16,555 bases of DNA from Candidatus Hecatellales archaeon (GTDB taxonomy: Archaea; Thermoproteota; Bathyarchaeia; Hecatellales; Hecatellaceae). The first letter of the stretch is position 1. Every line of letters begins with the position of its first letter. Where the stretch lies: the NCBI GenBank assembly GCA_003662305.1, contig QMXU01000007.1, positions 1-16,555 of the forward strand. Reading direction: 5' to 3'. Made by a program: the position numbers and the translations under genes. This document shows, piece by piece, positions 6,418 through 13,655 of the stretch. The notes beneath the pieces are model-generated. The model was given only the letters and a program-made list of their open reading frames with translations, was not told where the DNA came from and did no database searches.

Positions 6418-7323
6418 TTGAGGCTCAGCTTAACCTTTCTCGGCACAAGTGCAGGCATCCCGTCGGTTGAGCGAAGCCTCCCAAGCATAGCCCTAAAGTA
6501 TAAACGCTGGATTCTGCTGTTTGACTGCGGCGAGGGAACCCAGACGCAGATGATGAAGGCTCGAATAGGCTTCTCGAAGCCCATGAAAATCTTCATAACC
6601 CATCTTCACGGAGACCATGTCTTCGGTCTTCTAGGGCTTCTCCAAACCATGAACCTGCTAGGCCGTGAAAGAGAGCTTGAAATCTACGGTCCCGTAGGCC
6701 TGAAAGGCTTCCTCGAGTCGGCTATGGACTACTCGCTGGCAGGGTTAAGGTTCCCCCTAGAAGTAAGGGAGATCTCAGGAGGTTCAACGGTTAAAGGGGA
6801 AGGCTTTAAGGTTAAGGCTAGGCTTGCCATGCACTCCATCCCCAACCTAGCCTACTGCTTTGAAGAAGATAAACGCCCCGGGAAATTCCATGTTGAAAAG
6901 GCGTTAAGGCTTGGAATACCTAAGGGGCCCCTATGGCATAGGCTTCAGCACGGTAGAAAAGTTAAGCTTCCTGACGGAAGAGAGATAAAGCCAAGCCAGG
7001 TGGTAGACCCTCCAAAACCCGGGTTGAAAATAGTCTATTCGGGGGATACCAAGCCGTGTAGGGCTGTTCTCGAACTGGCGAGGGGTGCCGACCTTCTTAT
7101 TCACGAGTGCACCTTCGACGACAGCCTGGCTGAAAGGGCGGAAGCAGAATACCACAGCACGCCGAAGGGGGCTTCAACCCTAGCCCTGAAAGCAGGCGTT
7201 AAACAGCTTATTTTAACCCATCTCAGCACCCGGTACAGGGATGATGAAGCCTTACTGGAGCAGGCTAGGAGAAACTTTCCTAAAACACTGGTTGCCAGAG
7301 ACCTGATGAAGCTTGAGCTTTAA
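6418..7323 (+). CDS. rnz: Ribonuclease Z (tRNA 3' endonuclease)
   Basis: A metallo-beta-lactamase-fold, two-zinc nuclease that removes 3' trailers from tRNA precursors. The product has 301 residues, the usual short-form length. It begins MRLSLTFLGTSAGIPS, as the family does. Zinc ligands are visible in order: THLHGDH (His62, His64, Asp66, His67), MHS (His139), SGDT (Asp210) and LTHLS (His268). The start is TTG 6418, one base after the trmG10 stop, which implies translational coupling. CCA addition and other RNA genes lie about 3 kb to the right. The gene ends 9 bases before the convergent Lrp-type gene. Confidence 0.95.
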   Translation: MRLSLTFLGTSAGIPSVERSLPSIALKYKRWILLFDCGEGTQTQMMKARIGFSKPMKIFITHLHGDHVFGLLGLLQTMNLLGRERELEIYGPVGLKGFLESAMDYSLAGLRFPLEVREISGGSTVKGEGFKVKARLAMHSIPNLAYCFEEDKRPGKFHVEKALRLGIPKGPLWHRLQHGRKVKLPDGREIKPSQVVDPPKPGLKIVYSGDTKPCRAVLELARGADLLIHECTFDDSLAERAEAEYHSTPKGASTLALKAGVKQLILTHLSTRYRDDEALLEQARRNFPKTLVARDLMKLEL

Positions 7324-7332
7324 GGTTGAAGG

Positions 7333-7557
7333 CTATTCGGAGACTATCATGGTTAATGTCGACCGCACTTTATCTAGGTTCCTGATGTGCCTGTAAATGT
7401 AATTTTTAAGCCCGCTTAAAGTTTCAAATTCAACCTCGGCGATGAGGTCGTAGAGGCCGTAGACGGAGTGAGCTTCCTTGACCTTCGGAAGCTTACGCAG
7501 TTTCTTAAGGACCTCCGGTTCAGCTCCCATTTCCACGTTTATCAGAACGTACGCCAT
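7333..7557 (-). CDS. Stand-alone Lrp/AsnC effector-binding (RAM) domain protein
   Basis: The 74-residue product starts MAYVLINVEMGAEPEVLKKL and contains VYGLYDLIAEVEF, typical of the RAM domain of Lrp/AsnC regulators, with no helix-turn-helix. Such single-domain proteins form oligomers that bind amino acids or partner with full-length regulators; the ligand here is unknown. I chose ATG 7557 over TTG 7563 because a TTTAAA box at 7582-7587, read on this strand, would start transcription near 7559 and give a leaderless message. It sits downstream of the TIM-barrel gene on the same strand, with 54 bases between them. Confidence 0.85.
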   Translation of the reverse strand: MAYVLINVEMGAEPEVLKKLRKLPKVKEAHSVYGLYDLIAEVEFETLSGLKNYIYRHIRNLDKVRSTLTMIVSE

Positions 7558-7580
7558 GGGCAAGAAGTTTCACCTGAATG

Positions 7581-7588
7581 GTTTAAAG
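7581..7588 (-). promoter_or_regulatory. TATA-like box for the Lrp-type gene
   Basis: The minus strand reads CTTTAAAC, centred about 27 bases before ATG 7557, which fits a leaderless archaeal transcript. A T-rich stretch just upstream on the same strand (about 7606-7595, CTTTTATTCTT) could end transcription from the TIM-barrel gene. Both are inferred from composition and position. Confidence 0.35.
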
Positions 7589-7611
7589 CGGTTTCTAAGA
7601 ATAAAAGTCTT

Positions 7612-8412
7612 TTATTTTTTTAGCGTTAGGCTTTGAACCATGCTTTTAAGGGTTTTAAGGCTTTCATAGGGTTCCTGAACGGATTCCACGATTAGGTAGC
7701 CGCTGAAGGAGGTTTCCTTTAAGGCTTTAATGGTTGAAGCCCAGTCTATGGTGCCGTTTCCAATTTTCAGGTGGGAGTCTTTGTCTCCAAGGTTATCGTG
7801 AAGGTGGATGTGCCTTATTTTCCCTTTAAACCTTCTAATGAAGGATTCCACCTGCCCCACGGTTTGAGCGTGGCCTACGTCTAGGGCTAAACCCAGACCC
7901 TCCAAGGGCTTCTCCGAGAAGAAGACCTCAAATTCTTCAACGGTTGACAGGAGAGCCCAGTTTCCTCTGGGCATGTTTTCGATGGCGAGGTGTACGCCCA
8001 GGTTTTCAGCCTGCTCTAGAAGTATGCGAACCGACTCTAAGTTCACTTGGAGGGATTTCTTAGGGTAGAAATATTCTAGGGGGCCTTTGAAGCCTGGATG
8101 GATTACGACGGTTTCAGCGTTAATCTTGTAAGCTTTTTCAATGGATTCTCCCACTGCTTTCAGGGACAGCTTTCTAACGTGAGGGTTTAGGGAGGCTATG
8201 TTCAGGTCTGTGAAGGGCGTGTGAACGGAGTATTCAAACCTGTAGGAGGCAGCGTACTCCTCCAGTTTCTCCATTATTTCCCTGTCAAGTTTAAGGTTTC
8301 CGTCGTCTACAAGCTCCCAGACTCTGCATTCCTCTCCCAGCCTCTCCATGGCGGAAAACATTTGTTCGGGTGTGCTTCCGACAAGGTATAGAAGGGACAG
8401 CCCGGGCTTCAT
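7612..8412 (-). CDS. Endonuclease IV / sugar-phosphate isomerase-fold TIM barrel protein
   Basis: The 266-residue product belongs to the xylose isomerase-like TIM barrel superfamily (COG1082/COG0648). The metal-ligand motifs of endonuclease IV appear in order: VHTPF (His64), VIHPG (His105), AIENMP (Glu145), LDVGHA (Asp178, His181), HIHLHDN (His203), DSH (Asp212, His214) and VES (Glu243). This set could hold a three-metal site as in AP endonuclease IV, but uncharacterised isomerase/epimerase relatives share it, so the reaction stays open. I chose ATG 8412: GGTGA lies 5 bases upstream, overlapping the stop region of the UPF0201 gene. GTG 8421 is the alternative. It is the last gene of the UPF0200-UPF0201 cluster. 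Confidence 0.82.
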   Translation of the reverse strand: MKPGLSLLYLVGSTPEQMFSAMERLGEECRVWELVDDGNLKLDREIMEKLEEYAASYRFEYSVHTPFTDLNIASLNPHVRKLSLKAVGESIEKAYKINAETVVIHPGFKGPLEYFYPKKSLQVNLESVRILLEQAENLGVHLAIENMPRGNWALLSTVEEFEVFFSEKPLEGLGLALDVGHAQTVGQVESFIRRFKGKIRHIHLHDNLGDKDSHLKIGNGTIDWASTIKALKETSFSGYLIVESVQEPYESLKTLKSMVQSLTLKK

Positions 8413-8422
8413 CCTGCTCACC

Positions 8423-8815
8423 TTAGGCTTTCTCTGTAAGCCAGTTCACCAGCCCGCCGGGGTCGGAGCATTCGATTTCGATTTCTATGGGTCCAAGCGG
8501 TGATTCGCCTTCAGGATCGCAGAGGGATATATGCCCGGCGTAGGCAACCTGCTTGTTCAGGAAAAACCTTATGCGTCCGCCTTCTATCCTAGCCTTCAAA
8601 TGGCTTCTAACAGCGTCTCTTATGAGGTCCTGTCTGACTATACGCTTGAATTTTGAGAGAGAATCCTGGGTGAGAGACGTAAAAAGCATGGTTCCCTTCT
8701 CCCGTTCAGCTCTAAACTTAAACTCCAGGTTTCCCAGAACATTTTCAACTGCCGCCTTAACTTTCTCCAGGTCCTCGGTAGGGTTAACCTGAACTCTGCC
8801 CTTCAGCCTGAACAA
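8423..8815 (-). CDS. UPF0201 (COG1931) archaeal conserved protein, possible RNA-binding
   Basis: The 130-residue product shows the archaeal UPF0201 pattern: VQVNPTEDLEKV near the N-terminus, IVRQDLIRDAVRSHL in the middle, then FFLNKQVAYAGHISLCD and ESPLGPIEIEI. The family is annotated as predicted RNA-binding; the biochemical role is unknown. The start is TTG 8815, which lies inside the end of the UPF0200 gene (13 bases of overlap), so translation is probably coupled. From memory, some archaea encode UPF0200 and UPF0201 as one fused protein, which suggests a joint function. No signal or membrane segment is visible. Confidence 0.88.
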   Translation of the reverse strand: MFRLKGRVQVNPTEDLEKVKAAVENVLGNLEFKFRAEREKGTMLFTSLTQDSLSKFKRIVRQDLIRDAVRSHLKARIEGGRIRFFLNKQVAYAGHISLCDPEGESPLGPIEIEIECSDPGGLVNWLTEKA

Positions 8816-9366
8816 TTCTCAGCCAGCCTCCTTAAAACCCGGCTTGCCTCAGCCTTAAACTCCTCCATTTCCCCGAGGTTTTCCAGGTTTTCGTCAGCTA
8901 GGTTCATGGCTTCGCCAACTCCTACCTTAAGTTCTCTTGAATCCCTTTGAAGAAAGGCCTCCCAGGCTTCAGGGTCGTCGCTTCTCCCCCTCCCGGTAAG
9001 CCTTCTAAATCTGATTTCATCTGGGGTGCGGACGGCTATAAGCTTGAAACCTGGAAACCTACGTTTAAACTCTCTTATTTCAGCCGGGCTTCTAATTCCG
9101 TCTATGAACACCAGTTTCACGTCAAGCTTCTCTATGGCTTCGGCTGTAAGCTTGGCTAGGGCTGCTTCACCCATTTCCTCTCTGAGCTTGAACATCAGGC
9201 TTCCAAGGTTTTCAGCTGTAGGCTCTAAGCCTCTACGTTTAGCTTCAGCCCTCACGAAGTCTCCCATGACTACAACTTTGAAGCCCAGCTCTTCTGCAGC
9301 CTCAGCAAGAGTTGTCTTGCCCGAGCCCGGCATTCCCGTTACGCCTACAACCTTCCTCCTCTGCAA
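8803..9366 (-). CDS. UPF0200 P-loop nucleotide kinase-like protein (dephospho-CoA kinase-like)
   Basis: The 187-residue product has a Walker A motif GMPGSGKTT (11-19), a VFIDGIRSPAEI stretch in the middle and RLTGRGRSDDPEAWEAFLQRD in the lid-like region, the marks of the archaeal UPF0200 family related to dephospho-CoA and adenylate kinases. The substrate is not established by sequence; archaeal CoA synthesis uses a different dephospho-CoA kinase family, so I do not assign that step. The start is TTG 9366: an in-frame TAG lies four codons upstream, so no longer start is possible. It is first in a three-gene minus-strand cluster and divergent from thpR. Confidence 0.88.
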   Translation of the reverse strand: MQRRKVVGVTGMPGSGKTTLAEAAEELGFKVVVMGDFVRAEAKRRGLEPTAENLGSLMFKLREEMGEAALAKLTAEAIEKLDVKLVFIDGIRSPAEIREFKRRFPGFKLIAVRTPDEIRFRRLTGRGRSDDPEAWEAFLQRDSRELKVGVGEAMNLADENLENLGEMEEFKAEASRVLRRLAENCSG

Positions 9367-9421
9367 CCCTGCAGCCTACCTTTAACATTGACAGGTTAAA
9401 TCTTGAAAACTTAATTCCCCC

Positions 9422-9432
9422 ATAAAATTTAA
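9422..9432. promoter_or_regulatory. TATA-like element between the UPF0200 gene and thpR
   Basis: ATAAAATTTAA is AT-rich on both strands in the 88-base divergent spacer. On the plus strand it predicts a start near 9453, matching a leaderless thpR message from ATG 9455. On the minus strand it predicts a start near 9403 and a leader of about 37 bases for the UPF0200 gene. I see no other signal in this spacer. Confidence 0.45.
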
Positions 9433-9454
9433 GGCTAGCCTGAACTGAAAAAAT

Positions 9455-10042
9455 ATGGGTGCGGGGAGAACCGTGTTGGGTGAGCTTATCCGAAGCTTCA
9501 TAGCTGTGGACATAGAAAAAGAGCTGCTGGAAGGCTTCAGAAGGCTTCAAGGGCAAATAGCATCCTCAGGCGCAGACCTCAGGCTTGTACACCTGGAAAA
9601 CCTCCATTTAACCCTACGCTTTCTCGGGGAGATACCTCGACCTAAGATTGAAGTCTTGGTCAGCGGACTGGAAAAACTGGAGTTTAAGCCTTTCAATGCC
9701 AGGTTTGAGGGGGTCGGCGCCTTTCCAAGCCTCAGCCGGCCTAGGGTTGTGTGGGTTGGCGTCTCTCAGGGTGCTGAAGAGTTTAAAGAGCTGGCTGGGA
9801 AGGTTGAAAAAATCGTGGCTGAGGCTGGGATACCGAGGGACCCTAAAGGTTTCACACCACATTTAACGCTGGCAAGGGTTAAGTCTAGGAGAAACCTTCC
9901 CAGCCTTTCAAAGGTTCTGCATGAGCTTTCCAAAGTTGAAGTTGGCGTGATGAAGGTTTCAGCCGTAAGGCTTAAAAGAAGCCTTTTAACACCTAAGGGT
10001 CCTATCTACAGCAACCTTTACGAGGTTAAGGCTGTTGAGTAA
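9455..10042 (+). CDS. thpR: RNA 2',3'-cyclic phosphodiesterase / 2'-5' RNA ligase family
   Basis: A 2H-phosphoesterase of the LigT/ThpR family that opens 2',3'-cyclic phosphate RNA ends. The two catalytic motifs are HLTLRFLGE (from residue 51) and HLTLARVK (from residue 136), and RSFIAVDI (13-20) is the usual N-terminal strand. The product has 195 residues. ATG 9455 fits a leaderless start from the TATA-like box at 9422-9432. GTG 9473, with GGAG 4 bases upstream, would give a start closer to the family norm. The cca gene starts inside the last codons (8 bases of overlap), and thpR next to cca is a known archaeal arrangement. Physiological substrates are uncertain. Confidence 0.93.
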   Translation: MGAGRTVLGELIRSFIAVDIEKELLEGFRRLQGQIASSGADLRLVHLENLHLTLRFLGEIPRPKIEVLVSGLEKLEFKPFNARFEGVGAFPSLSRPRVVWVGVSQGAEEFKELAGKVEKIVAEAGIPRDPKGFTPHLTLARVKSRRNLPSLSKVLHELSKVEVGVMKVSAVRLKRSLLTPKGPIYSNLYEVKAVE

Positions 10043-11459
10043 GCGAAGCCTGCGGGAAATCTTGGAGCAGGTTAAAGTTAGGGTAGTTCCCACTCCGCAG
10101 GAAAGACGCTGGATAATGCGGGCTGCTGAAAAGTTTAGGGCCAGGGTTAAAGCTGAACTTGAAAGGATGAGGCTTGAAGGAGAGGTTTGCCTTGAGGGCT
10201 CCATAGCGAAGGACACCTGGCTTAGGGGAGACGCGGACATAGACCTTTTCATACTTGCCCCAGCTGAAGTTGCAAGGGAAACGCTTTCCACCGCCTACCT
10301 GGAGGCTGCCCGGAGAAGCCTTAGAGGCTACAGGATTGTGGAAAGGTTTGCCGAGCACCCCTACGTGGAGGCTTCAATATCTAAAACTGCCAAAATAAAC
10401 ATTGTCCCATGCTACAAGGTTAAGCCTCCAAACTGGAAGTCTGCCACCGACCGGACGCCATACCACACCCAGTACGTGAACTCTAAGCTGAGCGTGGAAG
10501 CAAGAGACGAGGTCAGGCTTCTGAAACGCTTTATGAAGGGGGTTGAAGTCTACGGTTCAGACATAAAGGTGGGAGGCTTCAGCGGCTACCTAGCAGAACT
10601 CCTAGTCATAGCCTTCGGAGGATTCCTTGAAGCCCTTAAAGCAGCCTCCTCCTGGAGGCATGGAGAGATTCTGGATGTTGAAGGCTTCTACAGGGGGCGG
10701 CTTGAAGAGGCTGAAAGCCTTTTCGGAGGCCACTGCCTAATCGTTGTAGACCCTGTCGACAAGGCTAGAAACGTGGCTTCACCCTTAAGACCTGAAACCT
10801 TCAACCTCTTCAGAGCTTCAGCCAGATTCTTCCTGGAAACCCCCCACCTGAAATTCTTTTATCCTCCTAAGCCTAGGCCTCCAACCTATGAGAGGCTGAA
10901 GAAGCTTCTGGGGGAACGAGGCTCAGACCTGCTCTTCATAGCCTTCAGAAAAGTCGAAGCGGTGCCAGACATTTTATGGGGGCAGCTCTACAAGACGGAG
11001 AAAACTTTAGCGAGACTCCTCGGATTCTACGGCTTCAAGGTTTTAAGAAGCTCTGTATGGAGTGATGAGGAGAAAAATTCCGTGATAGTTTACGAGCTGG
11101 AGGCCTTCAAGATTGCTAACGTTAGAAGGCATGTTGGGCCTCCAGTATCCTCGCAGGAGGAGAAACGCTTCCTAGAAAAGTATGCTGGAGGAAGGCTTAC
11201 GGTTTCAGGACCCTACATTGAGGAGGGCAGATGGGTTGTGCTTTTAAAGCGTAAACATACGGACGCTAAAGCTATGCTTCTTGAGGAGCTTTCTTCGGGA
11301 GGAAGAAGGCTTGGCGTAGCCAGCCGGATAGCTGAATCCATCGTAAGCCACGGCTTTAAAGTGTACGTTGGAAGCGAAATAGCCAGCTTCTACCGCCGCC
11401 ATCCAAGCTTCAAAGGCTTTCTAGCCAGATTTCTCTCAGGGAAGCCTCCCTGGCTTTAA
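10035..11459 (+). CDS. cca: CCA-adding enzyme, archaeal class I tRNA nucleotidyltransferase
   Basis: Adds or repairs the 3' CCA of tRNA without a nucleic acid template. The 474-residue product is slightly long for the archaeal class. The nucleotidyltransferase signature GSIAKDTWLRGDADIDLFIL spans residues 55-74, with the DxD pair at Asp68 and Asp70. The third carboxylate of the family, normally the Asp in DiVPCY, appears as Asn122 (KINIVPCY; codon AAC at 10398-10400). The DNA base is clear, so this is either real divergence or a sequence error. The start is TTG 10035, inside the end of thpR, so the two are probably translationally coupled. The rest (tRNA-binding and C-terminal domains) is continuous with no frameshift. 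Confidence 0.93.
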   Translation: MSKRSLREILEQVKVRVVPTPQERRWIMRAAEKFRARVKAELERMRLEGEVCLEGSIAKDTWLRGDADIDLFILAPAEVARETLSTAYLEAARRSLRGYRIVERFAEHPYVEASISKTAKINIVPCYKVKPPNWKSATDRTPYHTQYVNSKLSVEARDEVRLLKRFMKGVEVYGSDIKVGGFSGYLAELLVIAFGGFLEALKAASSWRHGEILDVEGFYRGRLEEAESLFGGHCLIVVDPVDKARNVASPLRPETFNLFRASARFFLETPHLKFFYPPKPRPPTYERLKKLLGERGSDLLFIAFRKVEAVPDILWGQLYKTEKTLARLLGFYGFKVLRSSVWSDEEKNSVIVYELEAFKIANVRRHVGPPVSSQEEKRFLEKYAGGRLTVSGPYIEEGRWVVLLKRKHTDAKAMLLEELSSGGRRLGVASRIAESIVSHGFKVYVGSEIASFYRRHPSFKGFLARFLSGKPPWL

Positions 11460-11473
11460 CCGGGAGTCCAGCC

Positions 11474-12727
11474 ATGACCCTTCAGGTTGAGATACCTTAC
11501 GCAGGACGCGTAGAGAGAATCTCCGTTAAACAGGAAAACCTAATCGGAGTTTTAACTCCAAGCAGCAGAAAGGCTGGAGGATTCGAAAGCCTAGCTGAGG
11601 CTTTAAGGAAACCCTTGAAGGCTGAGGCTGTAGAGGAGTTTCTAAGCCCGGGAAGCAAGCCTCTTTTCTTGGTGAACGATGGGGCGAGGCCTACTCCCAC
11701 ATGGTTAGCCCTCCAAGCATTAGAAGGCTTCCTACGGAAAGCTGAGCCGTCCTTCCTAGTCGCCTGCGGAGCCCATCCTCCGCCTACTAGAGCGGAGCTT
11801 GAAAGGATTTTCGGCAGGTTCCTGGCAAGGTATGAATCGCGGGTCAAGTTTAACCTTTCAAGGGCTGAAGGCTTTGTGGAGCTGGGGCAGACGAAGCGGG
11901 GTACAAGTATCCGGCTGAACAGGGAGGCTTTGAAGGCTGAGAAGGTTTTTATTGTAAGCTCTGTTGAACCTCACTATTTTGCCGGTTTCACCGGAGGAAG
12001 AAAGTCTGTTTTCCCAGGTGTAGCCTCCTACAGCAGCATAGAGCAGAACCACAGGTTGGCCCTTGAAGCCGGGGTGAGAACGATGGCTCTCCAAGGCAAC
12101 CCCGTCCATGAAGACCTAGCAGAAGCCGCGGAAGCCTACGCTGAAGGAAGAGAAATCTACAGCCTCCTCATGATTTTAGACGGAAGGCACAGGGTTGCCT
12201 CAGCCTTCGCAGGAGACCTCCACCAAGCCTTCCATCAGGCTGCCAGAGAAGCGGAGAAGCTTTACACCGTGGAGGCTGAGGAGAAGGCGGACATAGTGGT
12301 TTCCGTTGCAGGCCACCCCTTAGACTTAAACCTCTACCAAGCCCACAAGGCCATAGAGCACGGTAAGCTAGCCTTAAAGGACGGAGGGATAATGATTCTC
12401 GTTGCGTCGTGCAGCCAAGGCGTTGGAGACGAACAATTTTACAGGCTTCTAGCACGCTACGGCAAACCTGAAAAAGTTTTAGAAGCAGTTAGAAGGCGGT
12501 ATCGGCTTGGCTACCATAAGGCTGCCAAAATTGCTGAGCTGGCTTTAAAAGCTGAAATCTGGGCTGTAACAAGCCTTGAGAGGAGCATTCTGGAGAAAGC
12601 CTTCATGAAGCCTTACCGGAACGTTCAGAAAGCCTTGGATGAAGCTTTGAAAGTTAAAGGTGGAAACGCGAGGGTGCTTGTGATTCCTGACGCCGGATTA
12701 ACCGTTCCAAAGGTTCCCTCCGGCTAG
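11474..12727 (+). CDS. larA: LarA-family protein (nickel-pincer-dependent racemase/epimerase-like)
   Basis: The 417-residue product belongs to the lactate racemase LarA (DUF2088) family, which uses the covalently attached nickel-pincer cofactor. By alignment from memory with Lactobacillus LarA, the active-site set is present: Arg72 (GARPTPT), His101 (GAHPPPT), His167 (EPHYF), Lys177 (GGRKSVFPG, the cofactor lysine), His193 (NHRLAL), and Gln289 with Lys292 (YQAHKAIEHG). The spacing between the later residues matches closely. The family includes racemases and epimerases of several 2-hydroxy acids, so the substrate is open. ATG 11474 has GGGAG 7 bases upstream. It follows thpR and cca with a 14-base gap. 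No larB, larC or larE is in the window. Confidence 0.88.
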   Translation: MTLQVEIPYAGRVERISVKQENLIGVLTPSSRKAGGFESLAEALRKPLKAEAVEEFLSPGSKPLFLVNDGARPTPTWLALQALEGFLRKAEPSFLVACGAHPPPTRAELERIFGRFLARYESRVKFNLSRAEGFVELGQTKRGTSIRLNREALKAEKVFIVSSVEPHYFAGFTGGRKSVFPGVASYSSIEQNHRLALEAGVRTMALQGNPVHEDLAEAAEAYAEGREIYSLLMILDGRHRVASAFAGDLHQAFHQAAREAEKLYTVEAEEKADIVVSVAGHPLDLNLYQAHKAIEHGKLALKDGGIMILVASCSQGVGDEQFYRLLARYGKPEKVLEAVRRRYRLGYHKAAKIAELALKAEIWAVTSLERSILEKAFMKPYRNVQKALDEALKVKGGNARVLVIPDAGLTVPKVPSG

Positions 12728-13587
12728 GGGACAATATGGTTTAGCACGGCTAGGGTTGCTGTTAAGGCTTCCTCAACCCTCACGGTTTCCGTCCCCTGAA
12801 GCTTGATGGTGTTGACCGTGAAGTCGAAGAGGTCTTGAGGCTTCATGCCATGGCGGGCTAGAATTTCCTTTAAGCCTTCTCTGGGGGAGCCGAAGGCTAC
12901 TAGAACGCTTTCAGCCTTCCTCCACCGCTCGTATACTTCGTCTTCAACAGCCTCTAAGGGTTCACCGTACCTAGAGGTGGCCAACGTCAGCGAGTAGCCT
13001 CCCTTCCTAACAAGTTCAGGGAGCCCTACGCCTTCCGCTTCAACTTTGAATCCCCAGTAGTAGGGGATTTCCCAGGTTTCAACAGCTTCAGCTTCCACCA
13101 GCCCTTTTTCAACCCTCAAAATCTTCACGTTAAGAAGCTTCCCAAGCGGGTGCTTGCCTTTAACCCTTGCAGGCTTTTCAACTCCTACGTCTACGAGGCT
13201 TACTTCTTCCAAGCGTCCTATCACCAGCCCCTGCCTGAAGCTTCCAGGCTTAAGCTTTGAGGCCTTCGCCTCTAGGGGGTGGCTTGGAATCCTCAGCGGG
13301 GGCAGCAGTCCTGAAAACTTCAGTTCAGGGATTATTTTGAAGAGGCTTTTCCTCAGGTATTGGGGGGTAGCCATGTAGCTTAGAAGGGTTGCCATGAGCT
13401 TTACTTCGCCTCGTTGGCTTTGAAGCTGGTCCCTGTATATGGCGACTTTATCCACCCTGAAAATGGCTAGGGCTCTGCCTATCATGGCGGTTTTAACGGT
13501 TTTCTCGCGTAGGTGGGGTGTTTCAGACAGGGTTGAAGCTGGAATCGCAACTGTTAGGGAGGGAACTCTTCTAGGCGGTAAATCCAA
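12724..13587 (-). CDS. COG2106 SPOUT-fold RNA methyltransferase (putative)
   Basis: The 287-residue product resembles the archaeal COG2106 family, whose known structure has a SPOUT trefoil knot with an inserted OB-like domain. The N-terminal strand is LTVAIPAS with TVKTAMIGRALAIFRVDKV; the middle (about 120-180, GLVIGRLEEVSLVDVGVEK onward) fits the OB insert; the C-terminal knot region holds VLVAFGSPREGLKE and NTIKLQGTETVRVEEAL. The RNA target is unknown. The start is TTG 13587, with GGGAGG 9 bases upstream at 13602-13597. The gene is convergent with larA; both end in TAG within the same CTAG at 12724-12727. It is divergent from pgi/pmi. Confidence 0.85.
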   Translation of the reverse strand: MDLPPRRVPSLTVAIPASTLSETPHLREKTVKTAMIGRALAIFRVDKVAIYRDQLQSQRGEVKLMATLLSYMATPQYLRKSLFKIIPELKFSGLLPPLRIPSHPLEAKASKLKPGSFRQGLVIGRLEEVSLVDVGVEKPARVKGKHPLGKLLNVKILRVEKGLVEAEAVETWEIPYYWGFKVEAEGVGLPELVRKGGYSLTLATSRYGEPLEAVEDEVYERWRKAESVLVAFGSPREGLKEILARHGMKPQDLFDFTVNTIKLQGTETVRVEEALTATLAVLNHIVP

Positions 13588-13610
13588 AGCCTTAATCCTC
13601 CCACTATAGG

Positions 13611-13640
13611 CTTTAAAGAACCTTCTAGCATATCATATTT
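13611..13640. promoter_or_regulatory. Divergent promoter region between the SPOUT gene and pgi/pmi
   Basis: The 68-base spacer has a palindromic CTTTAAAG at 13611-13618, well placed for pgi/pmi on the plus strand (predicted start near 13641, then GAGGG at 13643-13647 before TTG 13656). On the minus strand AATATGATATG (13639-13629) would give a leader that includes GGGAGG for the SPOUT gene. The two promoters would overlap. Inferred from composition and spacing. Confidence 0.4.
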
Positions 13641-13655
13641 CCGAGGGTTTAAACG

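Noticed and set aside
8803..9366. Calling the UPF0200 protein a true dephospho-CoA kinase
   Set aside because: The P-loop is similar, but the UPF0200 family has no proven CoA role that I know of and archaea use an unrelated enzyme for that step.
9026..9385. Plus-strand open frame of 119 codons opposite the UPF0200 gene
   Set aside because: Antisense to a gene with a clear Walker A motif; Ser/Ala/Pro-rich with no motif.
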